From Zeugodacus cucurbitae (Eukaryota > Arthropoda > Insecta > Diptera > Tephritidae): a DNA stretch of 64,000 nt. The position numbers and the translations under genes are program-made. This document shows positions 12,681 through 24,090 of this stretch, one piece after another (the first letter of the stretch is position 1; the number at the start of each line of letters is the position of its first letter). The notes beneath the pieces were generated by a model. That model saw nothing but the letters and a program-made list of their open reading frames with translations, had not been told where the DNA came from and ran no database searches. The stretch covers positions 50,547,501-50,611,500 of the forward strand of contig NC_071669.1 of NCBI RefSeq assembly GCF_028554725.1, read 5' to 3'.

Positions 12681-13336
12681 CGAGGACTGCTATATATATT
12701 TCTGGCCTAGGCAACACTAAGTGTTGCCAGGTACAATCTGACATTTCCATTGGAAAGTTTGACATTTTTTAGCATAACATCACTCAGAACGTTTTGTCAT
12801 TTAATCGTGAATTCTTTTATTTACAGGGAATTAAAAAATTCATCTCGGCCAAAAAATGGAAATAACTTGTGAACATTTTCGTGCGATCATTTTTCACAAC
12901 TTTCGACGTGACAAGAATGCATCGATGAACTTAAATCTTTGTATGGCTATGAAGCACCATCCTATAGCACTGTGAAAAACTGGTACAACGAATTCAATCG
13001 TGGCCGACGCTCGCTCAAAGACGAATTCCGTGAAGGTCGTCCAAAAACAGCCGTTGTGCCAGAAAACATCGATGCCGTACGTGAACTGATAATGCAAGAC
13101 CGTCATGTAACATACCTTCAGATAGAGGCATGCCTATGCATTTCTCCCACCAGCATACATTCGATATTGCATGAACACCTGGCCGTAAAAAAGGTTTGTT
13201 CTCGTTGGATCCCGCACAATTTGACAATCGCTCAAAAAAAGGCTCAAAAAAAGTGCTTCGAAAATTTGTTTGAGCGCATGCAAAAGTGTATAAATCTTGA
13301 TGGAGAATATTTTGAAAAACAATAAAACCATTTTCG
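12681..13336 (+). mobile_element. Second copy of the internally deleted mariner, right end missing
   Basis: The left terminal repeat (CGAGGACTGCTATATATATTTC) starts after a TA at 12679-12680, and the subterminal palindrome recurs at 12710-12728. Similarity to the 4121 copy is near-complete by eye up to ...CCATTTTCG at 13336 and then stops. The right terminal repeat seen in the first copy is absent, so this copy lost its last 60 or so bases by deletion or truncation. The internal deletion joins the same two points (about 13250), so both copies descend from one deleted parent. Confidence 0.88.
12856..13325 (+). pseudogene. Mariner transposase remnant, frameshifted and core-deleted
   Basis: Starts MEITCEHFRAIIFHNFRRD, shifts frame near codon 20, and from 12939 reads openly for 128 codons through the helix-turn-helix region (YEAPSYSTVKNWYNEFNRG), REGRPKTAVVPENIDAV, and SRWIPHNLTIAQKKAQ. 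It is then joined directly to KCFENLFERMQKCINLDGE and a normal TAA stop at 13323-13325. The catalytic domain is entirely missing. The reading frame is better preserved than in the 4296 copy, but the protein could at most bind DNA. The subfamily is not certain; the N- and C-terminal phrases are typical of insect mariners rather than of the DD41D type found at 30973. Confidence 0.88.
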
Positions 13337-13472
13337 AAGCGAAATTGTAGCGGATCTGGCTAGATTTTGCAGCTATCGATTCTCCAAAGTATTGACGATT
13401 ACTGAGATAATACTAAGATATGAATATTGTTGGAATTTCTCAAGAAGTTTCTAAGGTTCTACGACCTTTGCT

Positions 13473-13957
13473 ATTAGGGGACCCCCTATTCTTGGTTTAA
13501 AAAAATCGTTTTTTTATATTTGCTTCTCAAAACTTTAAACGCGTTTTTCTCGAAACAGTGTTTTTACGATTGGCGCATGAGGTTACACGAAACCTGTTAA
13601 TCCAATCGGTTACAAATTTTAATACGTTATTCTATACATATATAGCAGTGGTATGAAGTAGAATAAATCAAATCGGTGAAGATCTTATTATTAATCTTAG
13701 TTTATATCAGAGCAAAACATGTACTATTTCTAATCCCGTTGGAATTTTTCGTTTCAGATATTCCAGTGAGCGGAAATTACATGCGTTGCCGAAAAGAAGG
13801 GCTTTTGTTTGATCACAAAAAACAACAACAAAAATAGGTAAAATTTATTTCTTCTTTTTTAAGTCTTCAAATAAATGTATGCAAAGTTACAACCCTTTCA
13901 TTTCCAGCCCATTGAAAATCGTCAAAATTTGAAATCGAGAATGGGGGATCCCCTTAA
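13473..13957. mobile_element. TTAA-type MITE-like element with GGGGAYCCCC termini
   Basis: The left end TTAGGGGACCCCCTATTCT faces the right end, whose complement is TTAAGGGGATCCCCCATTCT. This is an inverted repeat of about 20 bp with one indel and two substitutions, enclosing about 485 bp with no coding capacity. The ends resemble those of the 16062 element (TTAAGGGGCACACC), suggesting a shared transposase. TTAA ends suggest a piggyBac-like target, but a TA target cannot be excluded. Confidence 0.6.
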
Positions 13958-16061
13958 GTGATAACAAAGAAGTATTTCAGATTTACAATAAGTCCAAACT
14001 AATAAATTCGAGCAATGACTGTTACCATAAGATACAAATGTATCTCAATTTACAAATTTATGTCTTTAAAAAGCCTTCAGGGAACATTCATAACTTCACA
14101 TTGGATGTCCGTTGTAGGGGAATTCAGATGAAGGTGATAATTAATTTTCGCTATTTTAGTAGACATTTGAACTGGTTTCAGACGGTTCATCGAATCGTTT
14201 GATACCCTGATAATGACAGCTTTTATCCTTGGTTATAATTGTATTGGTGTGATCGGAAATTGAGAAAGTATTGCAGAATAACTTAATTTAATCCAGGAAC
14301 TTTTTGAAGCGAATATTAATCCTAGCGATTTCACCAAGAAACAAAATTGTAAAAATTGTAAAGACTGGGATTAGGAAAGTCGAAAAAGCGCTGAAACTGC
14401 CCATTTAATATTAGAAAGAAGCTGGAAATATTTGCAGATGTTTGGCAAAATGTGAAAGCTACAAAGACCTAATAAACGGCTTTTGGTAACAAGAAGTCAT
14501 GGACTTGAAACATCTTTCTTATGCTGAAACCTTATTCGTATAACTAAATTGACCATTTGACCTCGAAGAGTCTAAAGCCCAGATTATTAGCAACTAAGAA
14601 ACTGAGGTTTTTGTTTGCTTTTTTGAGGTGTTATCGTGAAGGCTCCATACTTTATGAACACTACTTTGACAGTTAAGGCTTTTAAGAACATGTCATAGAA
14701 CCGAAAATTGAGAACAAAACTTTGACCAGCAAGCGTCACAGCAAAATCAGTCACGACAGCAATCATAATAATAACGAAAATCAGTGTTCTTCCAAAAAAT
14801 AATCCATCAAATATTAGATTTTTTTTTTTGAATTTCTAAAATGGTACCAAATATGAACCATCTGACAAAGTTCATGTATGTATGTATATTTGAAAAAAAA
14901 AATAGAATATTTCGAATTTCTATAAATTTCTTCACACCGAGTCCATTTATTATGCAAATATACTCACATGATTCAGCAGCAAATTCGTGCAAATTAACAT
15001 GCGGCCATCACTTTGTTTGATTTGTTGTTTTTTGCTGGATTTTTAGTAAACAAAGCTAAAATATTTGCTTTTATGGGTGTGTACATTTCTCACAAGTCAC
15101 ACGCCCCCAAAAAATTCCATCAAATATTGAGGCATTAACGCATGCATATCGATATGTATTGTATGTACGCAAAGCATATGCAATTACCTTAAATATTTTG
15201 GAGTGGTAAATATCTATGTAAAACGATGAAAAAATATGCCAAAAAGCAAAATATTTACACAAATATTAGCATAGGCAAACATATTAATGCGTGTGTGTAT
15301 GTATGTATAACTGTTTGTATGTCTGTATATTTATTTTTGCAAAAGCTTAAATAGGTGAGAGCAAAATCTATTGAAAAATCAAGTGCAATTGCGTAATTTT
15401 CAATTTATGCATGTGTTTATATACAAATAAATATGTATGTATGTACATATGTACATTTGTGTTTGTGTGTCTATGTGTGTGTGCTTTTTGTACATACGTA
15501 AGTCAGAGACAATAAAAATAATTTCACCGTCACTGTTTATTTACTTGAGGTCAACAATTTGTTTATGGCGACACGCGCCTCACTACTAAAATAACAAAAA
15601 CAACAACACATACACAGACAATGACAAAGCAGAGCGTTGGAGAAGAGGAACTAAAATAGAAATTGCGAAATTAAGTGAATCCCAAATGGCACATACAACC
15701 ATACCTACATAAACAGCTGTATTAGTGTCAACAAATTCCAACTGTAATCTTATTAAATTGTTTTATTAAATTGAAATTCTCCAGAATTTATCTTGACTTA
15801 TTAGATTCGTGATAATCACGTGCGATCCAGACGTTTAAAACTTATTATAAAAGCAAGGTTAGATCGAGGTTTTCGACTTGTTAAAGGCGTTAAGTCGTTA
15901 TAAAATCAGTTGAATGAAATTAAAGAATGATCAAAGATCAGCTTAGACCCAGTTTGGAATCAAGTTCTATATATGTACATACATCCCTTAAAATGCAATT
16001 GCAGTTTGGTGTAGAATGCAGTTCCCAACAAAGAATTGCAGATACTTAAGCTTTCAGCGCT
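13958..16061. other. Non-coding A+T-rich DNA
   Basis: No gene or RNA recognised. Microsatellite TATG/CATA patches occur around 14870-14890 and 15285-15500. Frames of 61-63 residues on the minus strand near 14807-15262 carry no motif. Confidence 0.4.
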
Positions 16062-16679
16062 TTAAGGGGCACACCTAGTGCGATGTCCTAAAAAAAGGTG
16101 ATTTTTGGGAATTTTTATTAAAAAAAATACTTTATCAATTATTTCAAAATTAAACAGTGAAACTTTTGAAGAAAAAAATTAAATATTTTTTAAGTTATAG
16201 TCGATCTCCAACGGCGCGAAAAAAAGGTCTTTCACTGCTGCAGTGATGCCGGCCTTCTCTGTGGATGAAATATTGTCTGTACAATGACCTACGATAAAAA
16301 ATAATCGATTTTTACCCAAAATTTGGTCGTTTTTGGCCTGCCAAAATTCGATTTTTTGATCAGATCAAAAATTGATAGGTCATTGTACGGAGAACTTGTA
16401 TAGAACATGTAAAAAAATTCTATAGTGATCGGATTGTTTTTGAGTAATCACTGCAGCAAATTCGGAAAATGCTGTTTCGAGAAACACGTGTTTAAAGAAA
16501 AAATGATCGTTTTCACTGTTACCGAGCGGCTGCTCTTTAAATTGCTATAACTCAAAATCTATTTGAGATATCGATTTGAAATTTTAATATGTTATTTTTA
16601 AAGGTAAAGGTGTAATCTACCGAAATATGAACAAAAAATCGATTTTTTTTTCAAATTTCACACTAGGTGTGCCCCTTAA
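16062..16679. mobile_element. MITE-like element with perfect 19-bp terminal inverted repeats
   Basis: TTAAGGGGCACACCTAGTG at 16062-16080 is perfectly complemented at 16661-16679. The 618-bp interior is non-coding. It also holds an internal inverted pair, TGTACAATGACCT at about 16277-16289 and AGGTCATTGTAC at about 16376-16387, with related text between, so the molecule could fold extensively. Perfect ends suggest comparatively recent insertion. TTAA at both outer edges fits a TTAA target duplication of the piggyBac type; no transposase is present. Confidence 0.8.
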
Positions 16680-17050
16680 TCAGCAACCACCCAAATGTAT
16701 TGAAACCCCTCTTATTTAATTGTACTTAGACAGATTTACAAAAATTATAGTCGAGGATATGGTATTTCTCAACATGAGGAACTACTCGATCATCCACACA
16801 TTTAAATTTCGGACTTTTTGAGACAGATGTTCAAGAATATTTGAATACATTAGCGATAGATCAAACAGAGTCATGAAATAACAATGAGTGCCTGCATGCT
16901 ATTTGATCTAACAGAGATCTCTAGAACTTTTTGAAGAGTAGGCCACCTTCAGCGAAAAGGCGGATACGAAAGAAAGAAGCAAAAATGGTTCAAAATGGTA
17001 TATATCGGGAGATCCATGTAAAGTTCTTTTTTCAATAGCCTTCTACTATT
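16680..17050. other. Non-coding flank of a transposase relic
   Basis: Between the MITE and the first recognisable transposase codons I see only diverged sequence. It may include the decayed 5' part of the DD41D element that follows, but no codon run supports this. Confidence 0.3.
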
Positions 17051-17405
17051 CTACCGAATAAACCATGTCCAGCAACCAGTGAAGAAAATATAGCAGCCGA
17101 AGAGAGTGTCTACGAAGACCGTGGAAAGTCCAAGCTACTTCCCAAACTCGCATCAATTAATGAATTTATCGAGAGCAGATAATGAATGCTTCGGTGAGCA
17201 GATAATTTCAAGTTTTGGGCCGGTCGATTGGCCACCAAGTTCGTGTGATATCACACCGTTAGACTTTTTCATGTAGGAATATGTCATTCTCCGGTTGTCA
17301 GTCGAAATGTTCGAACGAGAAAATTGGACTTAACGGATGTACCATCTGAGACGTTGTCGCGGCCAACATTTGAAATAAATAATCCTTAAAAATAAATGTC
17401 AAATA
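17051..17405 (+). pseudogene. Relic DD41D (rosa-like) mariner transposase
   Basis: In-frame fragments read NKPCPATSEENIAAEESVYE (linker after the DNA-binding region), then after a deletion FGEQIISSFGPVDWPPSSCD followed by ITPLDFFM and a stop at about 17275. A shifted frame gives YHLRRCRGQHLK near the C-terminus. The same phrases occur in the better preserved element at 30973-31626 (FGEQFISRNGPVSWPPRSCD and HLRRSRGQHLN), so the two are relatives. The first two catalytic acids are lost with the internal deletion, and stops and frameshifts break the rest. Element ends were not found. Confidence 0.75.
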
Positions 17406-18299
17406 ATGTTCTGCCGAATGGTAATAAACATTCGCCTTTGAATTTGAAATTTCTGTGTTTTATTCTTTAAAATGGTAACATGATGATGTGGTTGATACCA
17501 AGGTATCGCTATAAATTGGTCAAAAACCAAGACAGTGCACCAATTGATTATATAGAATTAGGTGGCCAAAAGGGATGGGGTGTGCTTTGATTTAGTATTG
17601 ATAGACTATTATTAGCGATAAATTACTCAATTTGCTTATCATCTATGGTATACACCAAATTTAGTCGATTATATGAAACCCCCTGTATGAAATAGCACCA
17701 TGCATAACTCTACTGATGAGGTGATATTAAATTAATCAGATAGCTCTATAGTATTTTCCTCTTTGGACTTGTAGTTCACCCAGCATCAGAAAGAAAATGT
17801 AGCATGAATCTGTTTCAGGAATCTCGTTTTTGATTAGATTGCATCATACTCGTAGTAGTTTAGCTATGGTTTCAGATTTTATTGGAGAATTTCTAATTCT
17901 CGTTTGGTATCAGTACATCCCTTCGCTATCTCTGTGAAGGATCTGTTTTATTCTTAAATTATAAAAAAGGAGCTTTTAAGTACATATAATTATAGTTCAA
18001 TTTTACTTTTTATGACTGAGAATTGAGGCTTAGAGCTTCATAATATTTTCTTGAAGATACTTTGCGGTACGCAGATGCAGGTGGTTCGAGTTTGGTAGAA
18101 GCAAATGTCTCGAGAAATGCCCTTGAAAACTTTTTCTAAACGCAAAGCACAGACATTTCCATTAAGAAATAACAAATATGTACCCACATTGGTTTGTAGA
18201 AATTCGATACTCGTGTTCTACATCAAACAACTATAATTGTATCAAAGATCACCACCGATCGCGCAAGGCAAATATGTAAATTTCGCATTTCTTTTGTAC
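17406..18299. other. Non-coding DNA, nothing recognised
   Basis: No gene, RNA or repeat boundary seen. The phrase GAAACCCCCTGTA at about 17675-17687 resembles a transposon edge, but I could not find a partner. Confidence 0.35.
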
Positions 18300-19240
18300 A
18301 CATACAAAGCGTATTTGTTTACGTGAAACAATGTATCTGCGAAAACCTACGGCTCCAACCGAGCTCCCGGCCCCGCCAAGTATTTAACGGCAAATGTGCG
18401 CGAATTTTTGATATTTTTGAACACAAAACGGTTATTTTTAGCAACATTAACGCCGCGGTTTGCCGACAACAAACAAGCACAAGGTGGCGGCGTCGGTGGC
18501 GGCATAGCAAACAAGCGACGATCATTTACGCTATCAGATGAACGGTATTTGTTTTGATGTGGCGCATTTGTTGTCGAAACACCTGAGTCCAAACACTTGT
18601 GCGTCCATTAGTAGGCATTCGACGCTTTGACAGGTTCATCACTGGGGGGGACGCGCTGAGACGCGTTAGTTGGAAGACACGTGCCGACAAAAGTCAACAA
18701 CGCGACAGCGTCGGCGGCGGCGGCACATTTAAACTTTGACTAAAACCAAATGTTGAAATGTTAACTTCAATTGTCAATTGATCGACACGCATTCCCTCCT
18801 GTGTTCGCCTTCACCGCCATCTGTTTTCGTTATTTGCACTCAAGATCTGTTTTTGTTTTCTATTTGTTGACGTCGCGACCGAAGCCGTAGCCGTAGCTCG
18901 GCGTCGCGCCGGAAGAAACAACATCAGTGCCACTATTGGCGTCACTACTTGGTATCTTGTGAACTCATTCAGTCGCATGTGCCGCGACGACGACTCCCCG
19001 CCAAACCACATGCGTATTGACTTTCCTCGCGCGTGCAATTACTTTGTCAGATGTCGAGTTGTTTGCTGTGCTAAATATCGTTCAATGCGTTCGTCGCCAT
19101 CTTCATTTGCCAGCTTTTGGCAACAGATCTCATATCACTTACGTGCGTTTGTATGTGGATGATGACGGCGCTCATACACAGACAAACGATCGTGTTGTTT
19201 GCTCAAGTGAGATTTCGATCACGCAAATCCAGAAATAGGT
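18300..19240. other. G+C-richer island, possible regulatory DNA or untranslated exon
   Basis: Rich in CG dinucleotides with GGCGGCGTCGGTGGCGGC near 18484-18501 and GTCGGCGGCGGCGGCAC near 18709-18725. Motif-free frames of 67-81 residues overlap on both strands here, as expected when stop codons thin out in G+C-rich DNA, so none is called. Composition contrasts strongly with flanks and recurs at 20.8, 30.2, 40.4 and 44.7 kb. Confidence 0.3.
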
Positions 19241-20699
19241 AAATGGATGACACTTGAGCAGCCGAAAGTTAATGCATTGCGCCAACTAGGCAAGGTTCCA
19301 GAGCGGAGCACGTGTATTCATGGTTGCGTGGTAAAAGGCCAAAAGGCCTACAAATAAAATATGTCAGACCCTTCATATCGGCTGGTTTCGATTGGGATCC
19401 CACTAGATAAGACCGTTAAAGACTCCAACTGTTATAATAGGTCTTATTTGCCATATGTTTAAGCTTTGATATATCAGAGTACCGTCCTGAGATCCTGAGC
19501 ATACATAGGTTCATCTATGGAAAATGATTCGATAATGCCATCTTCGACCATTTAAGGATACCAATAAAACCTCCTCTTTTGAATATCGCAGGTATGCCCG
19601 TGATATTACGATGTCTTGAACTCGCCGTGGACCTAGCAAGCGAAGTCACCTGACCTTATTTATACATATTTTCTTTATAGGATGAACTTTGGAATGGAGA
19701 AGAGTTCATGTATGACGTATTATATAAGGAAATCTTTAGGAAAAAGTAGCGAAATCAGTTCCCTCAGTTCATTTAGTTCTCAACATTCCATTGCTAATCT
19801 CAAAAATACGGTCCAAGGTTTTGAAACTCAATTCGTTGAGAGTTGAGAGTTCGTCGAACACAGAATGTCTCTTGAACTCCCACGATTTGTTGATCATCAG
19901 AAAGATCTATTGACCCTAAAAATATTCCATCCAGGCGGGTCGTGATTTCTTAAGCTGACTTACTTCAATTGACCAGTTTTGTCACTCAAATCAGTGAAAA
20001 AGCTTGCGGAGCTCAATTTTCAAACCTCAAACCTTTCTCTCTTTCTCTAGCTAGAACCGGTAAAAGAGAAGCCAACGATGACAATTTTGAGAGAATTCAT
20101 CAGATTTGAAACTTTGTCGAGCTCAAATAGGCCACTGAGAGAACAATTGGATTTTAATCGAAAATTAATTGATTATAAAGCGATTAATAGAACAAATTGA
20201 ACTCGTGAAACTCGGAAAATCGCTTTCAGAACATACTTAATTGCTTTCAGCCTAAAAAGATAATAAACTAAGAACTTCATATCTTTCCAATAAACTAAGT
20301 TTCACACTACTTTTGGCACATAATTCCGACGCCTCCATACAAATAGCGAAAGCGCATGCGCGTGGGAAATTTTTTCGAATTCAAAGTACTCGTAAGAAGC
20401 AATAAAAAAACACAAGCCAATGGTATTTACTGTTACAATTACGCTCTAAGTAGTGGCACATGTTTGCCAAGTATCCCCCCGAAGCTTAAAAGCAATCACG
20501 CTTGCCCGTAAAAAGTCTCGAAATGAAGTTCGCAACCGAAAACGAAATCACTGGTTGTTTGTAGAAATCTATTGAGTCGGACGAATTAAGCGTTTTCGCC
20601 CTATTAGGAAACTATTTGAATATATTTCAATTTCCATTTTATTTATTTTGTAATAATTTCGCACACTGTACGCTTTAAAAGCCAAGTAAATCAAAGCAA
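19241..20699. other. Non-coding DNA, nothing recognised
   Basis: No coding similarity, RNA gene or repeat boundaries seen. Confidence 0.35.
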
Positions 20700-21120
20700 A
20701 CAGCACTCACAACACAACACATCACTTCACACATTCTAATGCACGAAGGAGGGGAAGAAGGGCAAATGGCTTTTTGACTCATTTGCATTACTAGTGTTTG
20801 TTTTGTCATTAAATTATATGAGATTCACGTGTGGTCATTTGATCGACAGCATGTGATTGCTCAGCGCTTAGCAGCAACTATCGCGCCTGACCATGAGCGG
20901 CGGCGGAGACGCGTCGATCGTTCCGCCATGCGTTCCGACTTTGCCGCCAACTTGGCGTAGAGAAGTGTTGATTGTTTTGCGATTGTTTGATTTGGCGAGT
21001 CTAGTGCGTTGACCCATTGCTGCGGGCGGTATGCGGTGCAAAGGGGCGGCTCAATATTTTGTGTGCGTTTAAGTACACATTTATGAATGAAGATTGAAGA
21101 GCCGCTAAGAGCTTAGTGCG
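20700..21120. other. Short G+C-richer island
   Basis: Includes GAGCGGCGGCGGAGACGCGT near 20895-20914 and GCGGGCGGTATGCGGTGC near 21023-21040, set in A+T-rich DNA. No open frame or RNA recognised; possible regulatory sequence only on composition. Confidence 0.25.
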
Positions 21121-23569
21121 TAGATTAAGTTGATAATGTGATTGTGTATTAGAAGAAGAATATTTTTACGAAAATATGGGGTAATTTAAGACATAAAGTC
21201 TAGGAGAGCTTTGAAATTTAGCTTTTAATGAGGTATGGAAAAGTATATTTTATTTCGATTTCTTTTTTCAATTAGCGTGAAGTTCGCTGAGTTTATTAAT
21301 TTAGGGAGGCCACGAAAGCTACAAATCTGGTCATTGCAATCAACGCCTTCAGATTTTAGGGATGAGAAGGACGTTCAGATCTTCGGTTCATACACTGCTT
21401 ATTGGTTGGGTGGAAAATCATTATCTTTCGCCTAATCTAGTCAATGGTCTTTTTTGGAGTACATACATTTTGAATATGGATACGTTTCATTGATCTAAAG
21501 ATCCATCTATTGTATAAAGTATGATGTCGAACACACTTTTATTTCGCTCTCATCCGATACCATTATATAAACTTTTTTATCACTTCAGCCTATCTCTGTC
21601 TCATACATTGTATCATTCCACGGATTTTATTAAACGACTTCTTTACAGAACGCCTTCTTTCTTTTGTGAGGTATTTGTCAAAATGAACTTCCAACAAATG
21701 AACTCCATAGATCACTTATTAAGTGTAGAAATGTATGTTTTTCAACAGAACTTATATCGTTTTAATATCTAATGCGTTTCTCAGACCTAATGTCTGACAC
21801 ATTTCTTTTTTCTCGAAAATTACTATGAGAGATCGGCAGTGAACCATTGATCTTACAGTGATTCGGTATTGTCCCAAAATATACTACAGTCTGGTAAATA
21901 TAGAGAACTATCTGGAGTATATACGCGTTCATTTTATCTTGTTTCTTCTCCCTTCTAAATAAATTCAGATACATGGAGAAAAATCGTTTCCAATGACTCG
22001 TTTGCAATTAAATATTCCTAGGTCAAAGAAGATTTAGACGAATATCAGGCATTTGCAGATGTTGCCATCAATTGCCTTAAGGCTTCAATGAACTTGAAAG
22101 AAAAATTCGAAAGCTAGAAAAATTTAAATCCTTTTGCACAGGGTTTCTTTTACCTAAGATCAAAGTTACAAAATCCTTAACCTTAAATCTTAATGAGAAG
22201 GAAATAGTCTCGTAAAATATAACCCGCAGTTGAGTTGAGTTTATGTACTTTATCAATTTACATATTTAAGTTCCAAAATGAAATCCCAAAGTCATGCCAG
22301 TTGAATTTTTTTAAAGCCTTGCTTAATTCATCTCGTGTACTCAATAATGTTAACTACAATACAATGCTTCCATTTAAATATATTCAGTTCCAAATATCTA
22401 TACAAAATTTTCCACCTCAAAACTCCATGCCTAATTACATATTACATATCACTGGAAATGTACTGCAATCATTCTTAAGTCTATTTTTCGAAATTCATAG
22501 ACGCGAACTCATTAACGCATTGTCGAAACCCAGACAATTGAATAACTTAGCGGCCGTCAATGTCAGAGTGCGGCAAGTGCAACGTGTCTGACTGTCTGTA
22601 GTCATGTAAATTATATGCACATATGCCAGGGTTTATCAATAACTTGCTAAATTATGCAAGAAAATGGAAAAATTTTGTGGAAAATTTTGTGATTGACAGC
22701 CTAATTCACTAAGTAGTAGGAAGTTTCCTCACAATTGTCTGAGCAGTTTTGGGTAATTTCCATAGTTGGCGCTGGACTTTGTGTTTCTTTTGTTAAAGCT
22801 GGCGCCAATGAACGGATATATCTGTTGATAAAAAAGACAATGAGTTGTAAAACTTATCGAGTGCAGGAGATGCCTAAAGGCACAAAATAGTATTCAGAAC
22901 TTTACAATAAACATTAGTCATGTCACAATTGCCTACAGACTATTAGTGGCAATCAAAGTGGTGATCTTCTTAGAACTCTTAGACTTATAAAAAGCCGATC
23001 TTAATAATTTTCAATTACTCACTTGAGTTTGGAGAGTTTATAGATACCGGGAAAGCCACACTTCAAACATATTTTTAGATTGTCTACTAAATACAAGTCT
23101 TCTTTCTCTCATCTAGAGTAGGATGTATACTAAGTTTCCTATATTCAAGGTATAAGAACTAGGTTTTATTTTCGATATTATTGAGTGTGCGATTGATTCA
23201 GCAAGTCTTCGAAAACATTTTTCTCGAGCATCTCTAATAGGACTTTAGTCATAGATATACTATTTTTGGCACAATATGGGTTCGACTGAAGCTTTTATTT
23301 TTAGTATATCATAAGTATTTATTTTCAATGCTTTAAAAAATTAAGTGTTTTTATTTTATATATGGATGTTTGTATACTTATCTCTATTTTCAAGTACTCT
23401 ATAAGTGACGATCATTATCTTGATTAATATAAAAACAATAAATGAACACAATATGCTAAATGCCACATAGCTAATACATAATATTTGAGGTGTTTATTGT
23501 TTATGGATTTTTTTTTTGTAAAAAAATACAAAATGTTTAATTGTATACAATATTTTTTTATTAATATTT
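21121..23569. other. Non-coding DNA; longest frame judged chance
   Basis: A 118-residue frame at 22235-22591 (plus) is the longest here. It has no recognised domain, opens in A+T-rich sequence and shows no Kozak-like context, so I do not call it. Nothing else recognised. Confidence 0.35.
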
Positions 23570-24090
23570 GAAATATGTGGCAACCCTACTTTAAAAATTT
23601 GTTCTATTTTTTCAGAGAATGAGCTCGCTTAATAATCTACAACGCTTGAAAATAAATATTTATTGCCATGAGATTAATTTTAACATGGCAACCCTGTTTG
23701 AAAAAATATTTAGAGTTGGTCACTTTTACAAATTTGTTGTAAAAAAATATTTTTTTCTACTAAAAATTTCGTAATATTTATTATGTTATAGTATTCGTAT
23801 TTTTTAAAATATCTTTAATCATTTTTTTAATTATGTGGCAACTCTAATTTTTTTATTTATATTTTTAAGAGAAGTGCTCGCTAAAGCACATACAAAACTC
23901 TAAAATATTTATAAATTGTTGTTATATTGATTTTTACATGGCAACCCTGTTTCTAAATTATTTCGTGATTTTATTATTTATATAATAAATTTTATAGAAT
24001 TAATATTTTTTATTACATATTACAAAAAAATATTAGTTTCTATATTTATTATTAGAGTTTTAAAATTGTGGCAACTCTAAAATAAATTAA
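23570..24090 (+). repeat. Degenerate tandem repeat, period about 250 bp, two alternating motifs
   Basis: Two motifs alternate: TGTGGCAACYCTA at about 23576, 23834 and 24067, and ACATGGCAACCCTGTTT at about 23684 and 23937. Like motifs are spaced about 235-258 bp apart. Between them, text such as GAGAATGAGCTCGCTTAA aligns with GAGAAGTGCTCGCTAAAG, so the whole unit, not just the motif, is repeated about 2.2 times. Each unit is A+T-rich and non-coding. It may be a decayed minisatellite or a tandem transposon relic. Confidence 0.75.

Noticed and set aside
22235..22591. 118-residue plus-strand frame
   Set aside because: No motif, A+T-rich codons, no start context or splice sites; consistent with chance.
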